From positions 4,640,501 to 4,704,500 of the forward strand of contig NZ_CP053590.1 of assembly GCF_013365535.1 (NCBI RefSeq): a DNA stretch of 64,000 nucleotides. Direction: 5' to 3'. A program made the translations under genes and the position numbers. A model generated the notes under the pieces. The model saw nothing but the letters and a program-made list of their open reading frames with translations. It made no database searches and was not told the origin of the DNA. Positions within the stretch are counted from its first letter, which is position 1. Each line of letters begins with the position of its first letter. Shown piece by piece: positions 26,946 through 35,816 of this stretch. This DNA is from Aquimarina sp. TRL1. Its GTDB lineage: Bacteria; Bacteroidota; Bacteroidia; Flavobacteriales; Flavobacteriaceae.

Positions 26946-29399
26946 TTAATAATTATCTACATTAATGAGAATTCTAACCCCTGAGAATTCTTTTATACTA
27001 CTAAAAGAGGTCAATATTTTACCTAATACTTCTTTAGTTTTATCAAGCGATTGTCCCTGAGGTATTTTAATCAATATGTTTTTATGATATTGGTTTCTTA
27101 TTCTTGATACCGGAGGGAATTCTGGTCCCAACACATGCTGCTTAAAAACATTGCGAAATGATGTAGCCAGCCAGTTTACAGCCTCATCAACTCTATTATA
27201 ATCCTTGTGCTTTCCTGTAAATTTAATCAATCTATAGAAAGGAGGGTATTTATACTGTTTTCTTTCTTCTATCTGATCTTTAAACATTGCTAAATAATCA
27301 TTTACAGTAACTTGTTGCAATATCTGATGATATGGATTATACGTTTGTATCAGTACTTTTCCTCGTTTCTGCGTTCTACCAGCCCTCCCAGCAACTTGCT
27401 GAATTAATTGATAACTGCGTTCATGCGCTCTAAAGTCTGGAAAATTCAACAGATTATCTGCATTCATCACACCTACCAGTGTAACATTTCTAAAGTCTAA
27501 TCCCTTGGATAACATTTGGGTTCCTACCAGAATATCAATATCACCATTCTCGAACTTGGTAATAATTTTTTCATACCCGTGTTTACCCCGGGTTGTATCC
27601 TGATCCATCCGTCCGATATTTTTATCCGGAAAGAGTTCTTTTAATTCCTTTTCTATTTGCTCAGTTCCAAACCCCTTGGTTGACAATTCTGTACTTCCGC
27701 ATGCCATACACTTATGCAACATAGCTATAGCATATCCACAATAATGGCATCTCAATTGGTTTTTTCTTTCGTGATATGTCAAACTCACATCGCAGTTTGT
27801 ACACTGAGGAGCATGCCCACATGTATTACATTCTACCACAGGAGAGTACCCTCTTCTGTTCTGAAATAAAATTACCTGTTCTTCTTCCTTCAAAGCTTCG
27901 CGTATGCTTTGCAATAAGGTATCACTAAAATGACCTGTTACTTCTTTTCTTTTGTATTTTGTTTTTAAATCCACCAAATTAATTTCCGGCATCAATACAT
28001 TCCCATGTCTTCTCATTAGCTCTACCAAACCATATTTCCCATTACGGGCATTGAAATAGCTTTCTATTGCAGGGGTCGCAGATCCTAACAAGACTTTCCC
28101 TCTGAACAATTTAGACAATACAATAGCAGTATCTCTAGCATGATATCTGGGTGCAGGGTCATACTGCTTAAAACTTCCTTCGTGTTCTTCATCTACAATG
28201 ACCAACCCTAAATCTGTAAACGGAAGAAAAATTGAGGACCGTGCTCCTATAACGATTTGAGCTTTCTCCTTATTTGCTTTTACATTATTCCAGGCTTCCA
28301 CCCGTTCATTAACAGAATACTTAGAATGATAGACTGTTAACCGCTCCCCAAAATAGGCTTGCAATCTGACAATCAACTGTGTCGTCAGTGCAATCTCCGG
28401 TAGCAAGTACAGCACTTGTTTGTTTTGTGCAAGCGTTGCTTCTATTAATTTTACATAAATCTCTGTTTTTCCTGAAGATGTTACCCCATGAAGCAGACAA
28501 ACATCTTTTTCTTCAAAAACATATTTTATTTCTGCCAACGCTTTTTCTTGAAATTCATTTAGTTTTTTACTTGTTGCTGCCTCTCCTCCATTATACTGTA
28601 TCCGATCGGATTGCAACTCATATACTACTAAGATCTCTTTAGCTATTAAAGAGTTTACAACTGCAGTACTGGTTCCTGAAATTTTGATCAAATCAGAAAC
28701 TCTAATTTCTTTTTGGGATTTTGACTGTAGCATGAAAACATGCATTAATACCTCCTTTTGCTTGGGAGCTCTGGTGAGTGAGGTTAATAATTCTTGTAAT
28801 GCAGTTTCTTCTTGATACTGCTCATGAATCGAAACACAACGTACTATTTTTGGTTTGTATTGTTCGTAAATTTCTTCTTCTACAGTTATAACCTCTTTCT
28901 CTAGCAGTCGCTTTATAAGTGGCAAAACTGTTTTCTTTCCTACGATCTTAGCTATTTCATGAATTCTTAAAACACTTTGGTATTGCAGGGCTTCAAATAC
29001 TAAAAACTCATCATCCTTTAGTGTAGTTTCTATGATTTCAGAATTTTCTTTTTTATGAACTATTGTTTCACTTTCCAACAAAAAGGCGCTTGGCAATGCA
29101 GCTCTCATTACTTCTCCCTTAGCACACATATAATACGCAGCAATCCAATCCCATAATGCTAATTGCTCAGTTGTAACAATCGGTTCTTCATCCAGGATAT
29201 GTTCGATATCTTTTGCTTCATATACCACTGGTGCTTCTCTATGAACCCTTTCCACCAAGGCTGCATACACTTTTGTTTTTCCAAACTGCACAGCAACACG
29301 CATTCCTGGTTGCAAAAAAACTGCTTCTTCTTTATTAATTTGATACGTAAACGATTTTTGAAGAGGAATTGGAAGAATTACATCTATAAAATACGACAT
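26946..29399 (-). CDS. priA: primosomal replication protein PriA (helicase)
   Basis: 817 residues, 3'-5' superfamily 2 helicase that restarts stalled replication forks. The N-terminal DNA-binding part begins 'YFIDVILPIPLQKSFTY'. Walker A is GVTSSGKTEIY (about residue 305) and the DEEH box is VIVDEEHEGSF (about 405). Paired zinc-binding cysteines lie in about 516-565 ('CNTCGHAPQCTNCD', 'CHYCGY', 'CMACGS'). Helicase motifs V/VI appear as GTQMLSKGLDF and QVAGRAGR. Length is usual for Bacteroidetes. Confidence 0.96.
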   Translation of the reverse strand: MSYFIDVILPIPLQKSFTYQINKEEAVFLQPGMRVAVQFGKTKVYAALVERVHREAPVVYEAKDIEHILDEEPIVTTEQLALWDWIAAYYMCAKGEVMRAALPSAFLLESETIVHKKENSEIIETTLKDDEFLVFEALQYQSVLRIHEIAKIVGKKTVLPLIKRLLEKEVITVEEEIYEQYKPKIVRCVSIHEQYQEETALQELLTSLTRAPKQKEVLMHVFMLQSKSQKEIRVSDLIKISGTSTAVVNSLIAKEILVVYELQSDRIQYNGGEAATSKKLNEFQEKALAEIKYVFEEKDVCLLHGVTSSGKTEIYVKLIEATLAQNKQVLYLLPEIALTTQLIVRLQAYFGERLTVYHSKYSVNERVEAWNNVKANKEKAQIVIGARSSIFLPFTDLGLVIVDEEHEGSFKQYDPAPRYHARDTAIVLSKLFRGKVLLGSATPAIESYFNARNGKYGLVELMRRHGNVLMPEINLVDLKTKYKRKEVTGHFSDTLLQSIREALKEEEQVILFQNRRGYSPVVECNTCGHAPQCTNCDVSLTYHERKNQLRCHYCGYAIAMLHKCMACGSTELSTKGFGTEQIEKELKELFPDKNIGRMDQDTTRGKHGYEKIITKFENGDIDILVGTQMLSKGLDFRNVTLVGVMNADNLLNFPDFRAHERSYQLIQQVAGRAGRTQKRGKVLIQTYNPYHQILQQVTVNDYLAMFKDQIEERKQYKYPPFYRLIKFTGKHKDYNRVDEAVNWLATSFRNVFKQHVLGPEFPPVSRIRNQYHKNILIKIPQGQSLDKTKEVLGKILTSFSSIKEFSGVRILINVDNY

Positions 29400-29658
29400 T
29401 AACAGCAGGTATCTAGTGATCTATAAGTTAGTTAAATATGGCTATATCATTATGCAATATAAACAAGTAAACAAAAATACAAGAATATCTTACAGTAAAA
29501 AGTGTAATATACAAAGAATCAAAAACTCTTGTTTTTTCAATTAAAAAAGGCTGTGCGATCATATCATGAACCCTATTTTTTATTATCAAAAAATTAACAT
29601 TGCACCCATAATTTTTGATCAAAAAAGAAGTTCTGCTCTCAAATTAAAATATAAACAA

Positions 29659-31188
29659 ATGAAATTCTTAAAACTCAACTTTGCTATTATAGCACTTACC
29701 TGCTATATGCTTGCCGTATCATGTTCAAATGATAATGATCCTATTAACAATGAAGAGCAAACAGCTCCTAATTCATCTCTTAGCAAAAACCCCAAAGAGT
29801 ACACAGGTGATTGCAACCTGATCGATATATATGACAGATTTAATCATTATGTAGTTGGTGATATAGTAAAATATCGCCAAAACAGTTCCATACCATATAA
29901 CGTATATCAAAAGACAACATTAAGCTGGACTAATCTCGGAAAGTGTTCTGAAAATCCAGTAAACCCGGATATAAATTTTACTATTTCTGTAGCAACTCAA
30001 GGAAATACATGGGTAGTTAATAATCCAACTGAAACACTTAGAATTGTAGGTTCTAATGGAATTACAAACTGGAATAATAAAAATACTACAGCAAGAACAT
30101 ATTTCTATATTAAAGAACCAGGTACTTATGCAATAGGAATTAACGCGAGAGTACAATCTGGCACTTCTCAAATAGAAGCTTCTTTTGGTAATCAATCAAA
30201 AACAATAACACTTAACAATACAACTTTTAAAGACATATATATCGGAGAACTTGAAGTACTCACAAAAGGATATTATTATCTCGACCTAAAAGGAATTACA
30301 AAAACATCTTACAGTTATGCTGATGTTAAAGCTGTAATGTTGGGTGGGAATGCTACCGATCGAAATATTAAGTTTGTAAAAAATGACATTCATTTTGGAA
30401 GAAGAGGTCCGTCGGTACATTTAGGATATGTTATTCCTACTTCTGGTGCTACACAAGCATTTTATAACGAAGTTGAAGTACAACCAGGTCAGGATGCCGT
30501 TGGTTCTTTTTATATGGTTAATGGCTTTCAGCATGGTTATTTTGGTATTCAGGTCAACTCAAATACCGAAAGAAGAATCCTATTTTCTGTGTGGAGTCCA
30601 TATTCCACGGATAATCCCGGAAGTATTCCTGAAGAATACAGAATAAAATTACTAAAAAAAGGTGCAAATGTTATCACTCAGCAGTTTGGAGGTGAAGGAT
30701 CCGGAGGTCAAAGTTATAAGGTATATAACTGGAACGCTGGTGTGCGATATAAGTTTTTATTAGTAGGAAAACCAGCAGGAAATAATCACACGGATTTTAC
30801 AGCTTACTTTATGGATCCTACTATAGGAACATGGGATTTGATTGCTAGTTTTAGAAGACCTAAAACAAATTCATATATTACTAATCAGTATTCTTTTCTG
30901 GAGAACTTTAATACTAGCACCGGAGCTATTGAAAGAAGTGGTGCTTTTTATAACCAGTGGGTATATGATACCAACAATACCTGGCATGAAATTACACAAG
31001 CTAAATTTACATATGATGCAACAGCAGAAAATGAATTTCGTTTTGACTACTCTGGTGGAGTACATGGCTCAGGGTTTTTCTTAAAAAACTGTGGTTTTTT
31101 TAATGGTAACATCTCAAAAAACACAACGCTAGAGCGAAACAGTACAGGTAATAATATTCCAAAAATTGATTTTTCTACACTAGAATAA
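29659..31188 (+). CDS. DUF5077/DUF3472 lipoprotein with N-terminal carbohydrate-binding-like module
   Basis: 509 residues from the ATG at 29659, chosen because a lipoprotein signal (MKFLKLNFAII...LAVSC, Cys22) starts there; a frame from 29566 would add 31 residues lacking signal character. Residues about 50-95 resemble a chitin-binding type 5/12 module ('YVVGDIVKYRQNSS...YNVYQKT', 'W'). A DUF5077-like beta domain follows (about 115-235), then a DUF3472 domain (about 245-480; 'FQHGYFGIQ', 'GGEGSGGQSYKVYNW', 'LIASFRRPKT', 'YSFLENF', 'YNQWV'). DUF3472 proteins are extracellular and found with polysaccharide degradation; exact activity unknown. Stands alone. Confidence 0.8.
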   Translation: MKFLKLNFAIIALTCYMLAVSCSNDNDPINNEEQTAPNSSLSKNPKEYTGDCNLIDIYDRFNHYVVGDIVKYRQNSSIPYNVYQKTTLSWTNLGKCSENPVNPDINFTISVATQGNTWVVNNPTETLRIVGSNGITNWNNKNTTARTYFYIKEPGTYAIGINARVQSGTSQIEASFGNQSKTITLNNTTFKDIYIGELEVLTKGYYYLDLKGITKTSYSYADVKAVMLGGNATDRNIKFVKNDIHFGRRGPSVHLGYVIPTSGATQAFYNEVEVQPGQDAVGSFYMVNGFQHGYFGIQVNSNTERRILFSVWSPYSTDNPGSIPEEYRIKLLKKGANVITQQFGGEGSGGQSYKVYNWNAGVRYKFLLVGKPAGNNHTDFTAYFMDPTIGTWDLIASFRRPKTNSYITNQYSFLENFNTSTGAIERSGAFYNQWVYDTNNTWHEITQAKFTYDATAENEFRFDYSGGVHGSGFFLKNCGFFNGNISKNTTLERNSTGNNIPKIDFSTLE

Positions 31189-31220
31189 TCCTGTTTTTAA
31201 TATCCAAATTTTAAAAAATA

Positions 31221-31264
31221 AAGAAGCTGAATTCTACTGAGGTTAATCCAGAGTTCAGCTTCTT
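31221..31264. terminator. bidirectional terminator between convergent genes
   Basis: An 11-base-pair stem AAGAAGCTGAA / TTCAGCTTCTT, with a 22-base loop and A/T runs on both sides. It serves the DUF3472 gene on one strand and the first chalcone-isomerase-like gene on the other. Confidence 0.75.
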
Positions 31265-31285
31265 TTCCTAGGGTAATTATTACTT

Positions 31286-31855
31286 TTATTTACTTAGTCC
31301 CAGCATCCCTCCTTTGATTAATTCACAGGCCGGCTCATTTCCTAACCAGATCTTAAACAATGCATATTTAAAATCTCTTCCTTTGATAAAACCGATTTCT
31401 TCTCCGTTTTTATAGGTTTTTACACCTTTTCCTTTAATATACACCATTTCATAAAAGTCATTGATTTGTGTAGGAGAAGCGAATAATTTTAGAAAGTCTT
31501 CAATTCTATCCTGAATACTTTCGGTATTCCCAAACATTGCATCGTCAAAACCTTTTCTGAATACTTTGATCATTCGCGTATTGGTAACTTTTTTTGATAT
31601 GATATTAAGTCGAATCGACATGCTTTCATCTGATTCCAGAACTATTTTAGGATCACTGTACTTTTGTTTGGTATACAAACCTCCCGAATAGGTTTTGAAC
31701 CCTAAAACACTTCTAATCCCTGCTCCATTTAATGTCAAATCTTCTCCGTCAAAATTCACCTTATAAGGTAGTACTATATCACCAACCCGAACTTGGGCGA
31801 TTGCTGCCGTACTTATCAAAACTGCCGTAAATACTAGTGTAATTATCTTATTCAT
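31286..31855 (-). CDS. chalcone isomerase-like secreted protein, copy 1
   Basis: 189 residues with signal peptide (about 1-20, AIAQ). The mature part reads 'VGDIVLPYKVNFDGEDLTLNGAGIRSVL', 'YSGGLYTKQKYSDP', 'MSIRLNIISKKVT' and ends 'FKYALFKIWLGNEPACELIKGGMLG', the pattern of the chalcone isomerase-like (Chalcone_3) family. Bacterial members are periplasmic and of unknown function. It is one of three tandem paralogues (with 32086 and 32787), each in the same orientation but separated by 140-230 bases with its own terminator or spacer. Confidence 0.85.
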   Translation of the reverse strand: MNKIITLVFTAVLISTAAIAQVRVGDIVLPYKVNFDGEDLTLNGAGIRSVLGFKTYSGGLYTKQKYSDPKIVLESDESMSIRLNIISKKVTNTRMIKVFRKGFDDAMFGNTESIQDRIEDFLKLFASPTQINDFYEMVYIKGKGVKTYKNGEEIGFIKGRDFKYALFKIWLGNEPACELIKGGMLGLSK

Positions 31856-32022
31856 ATGTTATAATAGTTTATTGTTCTTTATAATGCTTTCTGAGGGTTA
31901 GTCAGTAATACATCTAAAACCTATCGTTAAATTTTGTTAAAAATTTATTTTTGAATAAAAAGGCATGGGAATAATAGACAATCAGACACTTATATATTTA
32001 TTGTTTTTTTTGAAAACAAAAA

Positions 32023-32052
32023 AAGTCTGGAAACACAATGTTTCCAGACCTT
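32023..32052 (-). terminator. terminator of the middle chalcone-isomerase-like gene
   Basis: An 11-base-pair stem GTCTGGAAACA / TGTTTCCAGAC with a three-base loop, followed by a T-run on the minus strand, 35 bases after the stop at 32086. It means the three paralogues are not one simple transcript. Confidence 0.85.
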
Positions 32053-32085
32053 ATACACTTGTTGTTTGTTATATGAATGTGAATG

Positions 32086-32646
32086 TTACTGCAAGCCTAA
32101 CATACCTTTTTTAACACTCTCACTAGCGGGTTCTTCTCCTAACCATATCTTGAAAAGAGCGTATTTAAAATCCAATCCTTTGATCATTCCTAGTTCTTTC
32201 CCGTTTTTAAAAGCCTTTACTCCTACATCCTTTACATACACCAGATCATATACATCATTTTTGACAATAGGCTCTGAAAAGAATCCTATAAACTTATTAA
32301 TTCGTTCGTCTAACATTTTAGTGTTTCCGAAAGTGGCTTTCTCAAAACCTTCTTTAACGGCTTTTATCATTTTCTGCTGGGTTACAAATCCGGATACAAT
32401 ATCCAACTTGATTGACATCGACTGATTAGAATCTAATATTTCTTTCGGATCTTTACTTTTTTTCTGCAGATACAAAGCTCCTGCATACATATCAATCCAC
32501 AATACAGATCGCATTCCAGCTCCATTCATCGTTAAATCGATCCCATCTATTGTCTCTTCATAGGGTAATATAGCTTTACCAATCCTTATCTGAGCGGTAG
32601 AGGTTGCAAAAGATAAGAAAGCAATTATTAGCAATAATTTATTCAT
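32086..32646 (-). CDS. chalcone isomerase-like secreted protein, copy 2
   Basis: 186 residues, signal peptide (about 1-18, TSTAQ). The mature sequence parallels copy 1 along its length: 'IGKAILPYEETIDGIDLTMNGAGMRSVL', 'YAGALYLQKKSKDP', 'MSIKLDIVSGFVT', 'FKYALFKIWLGEEPASESVKKGMLG'. The end of the protein is especially conserved among the three copies. Same unknown periplasmic role. The active-site residues of plant chalcone isomerase cannot be assigned with confidence. Confidence 0.85.
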   Translation of the reverse strand: MNKLLLIIAFLSFATSTAQIRIGKAILPYEETIDGIDLTMNGAGMRSVLWIDMYAGALYLQKKSKDPKEILDSNQSMSIKLDIVSGFVTQQKMIKAVKEGFEKATFGNTKMLDERINKFIGFFSEPIVKNDVYDLVYVKDVGVKAFKNGKELGMIKGLDFKYALFKIWLGEEPASESVKKGMLGLQ

Positions 32647-32786
32647 TTTGTAATTAAATAGGTTTATACTCTAACTTTGATCATCCGCGCAAAAATATAA
32701 AAATATTATGCACGCACAGTTTTTTTGTTAATTTTTTTAACAAACAACTATTTAATTTTAGAAAAGACCGATAAATTGTGTGAACG

Positions 32787-33347
32787 TTATTTTCCTAATA
32801 ATTCGGACTTTAATCCTTTATCAGCTGGTTGTTTTCCCAGCCATATATTAAATAGTGCTTTTTTAAAATCCATTCCAGTTACAAACCCTTTTTCTTTTCC
32901 GTCTTTATAAATTACACTCCCTTTTCCTTTTTCGTATACAATGTCATAAACTTGCCCTACTTCAATTTCGTTATTGATAAATCCGATAAACTTTTCAATA
33001 CGATCCTGTAGCGGTTTTATATTACCATTGGTTGCTTTTTTAAATCCATCCCTTAATGCATTCGCCATTTTATTTCTGGACATCATTCCTGATAATATAT
33101 GTAGCTTAATTGCCATCGTTTCATTTGCTGCTGCTATTTGAGCTGCATTAGTACTTTTACTTTTTAAATACAATCCTCCGGCATATATATCAAAAAAGAA
33201 CTTTTCTCGAATTCCAGCTCCATTTAATTCCAGACTTTCACTATTAAAAGTTACTTCATTAGGCAATACTGCATCTCCAACTTTTGTTTGTGCAATTCCT
33301 GAGGTCATTACACTTACTACCACAAATAAAAAAAACATTTTTTTCAT
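32787..33347 (-). CDS. chalcone isomerase-like secreted protein, copy 3
   Basis: 186 residues, signal peptide (about 1-19, SGIAQ). It is the most divergent of the three paralogues: 'VGDAVLPNEVTFNSESLELNGAGIREKF', 'YAGGLYLKSKSTNA', 'MAIKLHILSGMMS', 'FKKALFNIWLGKQPADKGLKSELLG'. It lies 27 bases after the BrkB-family gene and may share its transcript. Function unknown; the repeated duplication hints that the family matters to this organism. Confidence 0.85.
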   Translation of the reverse strand: MKKMFFLFVVVSVMTSGIAQTKVGDAVLPNEVTFNSESLELNGAGIREKFFFDIYAGGLYLKSKSTNAAQIAAANETMAIKLHILSGMMSRNKMANALRDGFKKATNGNIKPLQDRIEKFIGFINNEIEVGQVYDIVYEKGKGSVIYKDGKEKGFVTGMDFKKALFNIWLGKQPADKGLKSELLGK

Positions 33348-33374
33348 ACCCTTAATTAATTTGATTTACTCTTT

Positions 33375-34298
33375 TTAATTATTACTTTTTCTTCTCAATT
33401 GATTTAATGAAGCATTCAGCTCAAATCCTAATAGTAATAGGTTTGCATTAAGCCATATGTACAACATTAAAATAAGCATTGCTCCAATCGACCCATACAA
33501 TTTATTATAATTTGAAAAATTATCAATATAAATTCCAAATAAATATGTGGTTACGATAAACAACAAGGTTGTCATAACTGCTCCAGGAGAGAAAAAACGA
33601 TTCATTTTTCCTTCTGTAGTCCCAAAATAGAAAAGAATGGCAATTATCAAAAAAATCATTAAAACAAAAATCCCATATTTTCCAACAGTTAACCAAAAAA
33701 CAGTATCGTCTACTACTCCTATTGTATTTAATTCTGATACAAGGTAATTAAAATACAGAGTTACTATTACGGTTAATAACAATAAAGATGCCACAATAAT
33801 AGACACTCCTAATGCTACAATATATTGTTTTATAAAGTTTCTATTTAGAGTCACATGATACGAATATTCAAATCCGGAAAAAACCGCATTTACTCCATTG
33901 GTCATTAAAACAATGGAAAGCACAAATACTGTAGACAATAATCCTCCTCTGGGATTAGATGCAATATCATCAAAAATCTCTTTAAAAAAACCAGAGGATT
34001 GTTTGGGTAATAATTCACTGATAAATTCAAAAAAATTGACTTGAAAATTCTCTATTGGCACATAAGGAATCAGATTCAACAGAAATAATAAAAATGGAAA
34101 TAACGATAGAAAAAAACTCCAAGAAATGGCGCTGGCTCTTGCCGAAAAAGTTCCTTTAATAATCCCAATTGTATAGATTTCTATGAGATCATAGAGTGAT
34201 AAACCTTCAAACCCTGGTAAAATGATTTTTTTCCCTACACGAACTAATATGTTAATGACAGGAATTTTATCCAGTTTATCTTCTATTGCCTTTGACAT
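33375..34298 (-). CDS. YihY/BrkB family inner-membrane protein
   Basis: 307 residues with about six membrane segments. 'FSARASAISWSFFLSLFPFLLFLLNLIPY' type sequence (here near residues 55-85), 'GVNAVFSGFEYSY' and 'LYGSIGAMLILMLYIWLNANLLLLGFELNA' near the C-terminus match the YihY/virulence factor BrkB family. The family name comes from serum resistance in Bordetella, but the true activity is unsettled. It follows nadC by four bases and is surely co-transcribed with it. Confidence 0.9.
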   Translation of the reverse strand: MSKAIEDKLDKIPVINILVRVGKKIILPGFEGLSLYDLIEIYTIGIIKGTFSARASAISWSFFLSLFPFLLFLLNLIPYVPIENFQVNFFEFISELLPKQSSGFFKEIFDDIASNPRGGLLSTVFVLSIVLMTNGVNAVFSGFEYSYHVTLNRNFIKQYIVALGVSIIVASLLLLTVIVTLYFNYLVSELNTIGVVDDTVFWLTVGKYGIFVLMIFLIIAILFYFGTTEGKMNRFFSPGAVMTTLLFIVTTYLFGIYIDNFSNYNKLYGSIGAMLILMLYIWLNANLLLLGFELNASLNQLRRKSNN

Positions 34299-34302
34299 AT
34301 AT

Positions 34303-35160
34303 CTACACTGCTTTCAAACTTAAATCCAAGTTATAAACCGAATGTGTTAATGCTCCGCTACTAATATAATCAACCCCACATTCTGCATATTTTCGTACGG
34401 TTTTTTCATTAATTCCCCCACTAGATTCTGTAAGACATGTATCTCCGATTAAGGTTACTGCCTTTTTTGTATCTTCATAATTAAAGTTATCAATTAATAT
34501 CCTATAAACTCCCGGGGTTTTTAAAATTTCTTCGATTTCCTGTAGATTTCTGGCTTCAACAATAATTTTCAGATCCAAATTATTGGTATCTAAATATTTT
34601 TTTGTCTTTTCGATTGCTTTAGTAATCCCTCCTGCAAAATCAATATGATTGTCTTTTAGCATGACCATATCGTATAGTGCAAAACGGTGGTTCTCTCCTC
34701 CTCCGATCTTTACTGCCCATTTCTCTAAAGCTCTAATCCCAGGAGTCGTTTTTCTGGTATCTAATATCTTTGTCCCTGTACCTTCTAATAAAGAAACAAA
34801 CTTCTTAGTCTTTGTTGCAATCGCACTCATTCGCTGCATTGCATTTAATACCAGGCGTTCTGCTTTTAGGATTGATTGAGATGCGCCCTCTACATAAAAA
34901 GCAATATCTCCATATTTTACACTAGCCCCATCTTCTAACAGAGTTTCTACTTTCATTTCTGGGTCTACATAAGCAAAAACTTTTTTGGCGAACTCTACTC
35001 CTGCCAAAACTCCTTCGTCTTTTACCAACAGTTTTGCTTTTCCGGTTACTTCTGCAGGAATACAGGCCAATGAACTATGGTCTCCATCTCCCACATCTTC
35101 CCGAATTGCATTGGCTATAATTAAATCAATTTCTTTATTAAATTGCGCTTCACTAATCAT
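34303..35160 (-). CDS. nadC: nicotinate-nucleotide pyrophosphorylase (carboxylating)
   Basis: 285 residues. It converts quinolinate and PRPP to nicotinate mononucleotide in NAD synthesis. Family blocks: 'EDVGDGDHSSLACIP', 'RLVLNAMQRMSAIATKT', 'ILDTRKTTPGIRALEKWAVKIGGG' (split), 'HRFALYDMVMLKDNHID', 'IIVEARNLQEIEE', 'ESSGGINEKTVRKYAECGVDYISSGALTHS'. Arg, His and Lys residues that bind quinolinate are in these blocks. Divergent from rlmH with only 51 bases between starts. Confidence 0.95.
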   Translation of the reverse strand: MISEAQFNKEIDLIIANAIREDVGDGDHSSLACIPAEVTGKAKLLVKDEGVLAGVEFAKKVFAYVDPEMKVETLLEDGASVKYGDIAFYVEGASQSILKAERLVLNAMQRMSAIATKTKKFVSLLEGTGTKILDTRKTTPGIRALEKWAVKIGGGENHRFALYDMVMLKDNHIDFAGGITKAIEKTKKYLDTNNLDLKIIVEARNLQEIEEILKTPGVYRILIDNFNYEDTKKAVTLIGDTCLTESSGGINEKTVRKYAECGVDYISSGALTHSVYNLDLSLKAV

Positions 35161-35211
35161 ATTGAATCGTTATTTTTGCTAATGTAGCAAAGTAAATGCG
35201 AATTGTAAAAA

Positions 35212-35685
35212 ATGACAATAAAATTACTGGCAATAGGAAAAACAGATGACAAGCAATTAGCACATCTTATCGAGCAATACATTAAAAGATTGGGGCATTA
35301 TATCAAATTCTCTATAGAAATCATCCCTGATATTAAGAATGCCAAAAACTTACGAACTTCTCAACAAAAAGAGCGGGAAGGACAACTAATTCTTTCCAAA
35401 GTTGCTACTTCTGACACATTGATCTTATTAGATGAAAACGGAAAACAGTACGATTCTGTCTCCTTTTCAGAACTCCTCCAAAAACACATGAATAGCGGTA
35501 TCAAACAACTGATTTTTGTTATTGGGGGTCCCTATGGGTTTTCTGAGGAAGTTTACCAACGTAGTAATGGCAAATTGTCCTTGTCCAAAATGACTTTTTC
35601 ACATCAAATGATACGTCTGTTTTTTGTCGAACAATTGTATAGAGGATTTACAATTTTAAAAAACGAACCTTATCACCATAGATAA
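35212..35685 (+). CDS. rlmH: 23S rRNA (pseudouridine1915-N3)-methyltransferase RlmH
   Basis: 157 residues, SPOUT methyltransferase. It methylates pseudouridine 1915 in helix 69 of 23S rRNA. Signature: 'LLDENGKQYDSVSFSELL', the knot region 'FVIGGPYGFSEEVYQRSNGKLSLSKMTFSHQMIRLFFVEQLYRGFTILKNEPYHH' (several blocks), ending YHHR, all standard. A TATTTTTG box at 35171-35178 is a candidate -7 element. Divergent from nadC. Confidence 0.96.
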   Translation: MTIKLLAIGKTDDKQLAHLIEQYIKRLGHYIKFSIEIIPDIKNAKNLRTSQQKEREGQLILSKVATSDTLILLDENGKQYDSVSFSELLQKHMNSGIKQLIFVIGGPYGFSEEVYQRSNGKLSLSKMTFSHQMIRLFFVEQLYRGFTILKNEPYHHR

Positions 35686-35816
35686 ACCACAGAACAGAAC
35701 AGAACAGCATATCATCTCTTTTCGGTCATTTTTTAGGAAATAGAAAAAGTCAAGATGAGTTCAATCCTTAATTAGTACATTTACCACCAATTATTATCTC
35801 TAACTAAAAATACCCT

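Noticed and set aside
29566-29658. Upstream start for the DUF3472 lipoprotein gene
   Set aside because: The added 31 residues would bury the lipoprotein signal sequence that starts at 29659.
35695-35712. Short tandem AGAACAGAACAGAACAG
   Set aside because: Three copies of a five-base unit just after rlmH; too short to be more than a simple-sequence slip.
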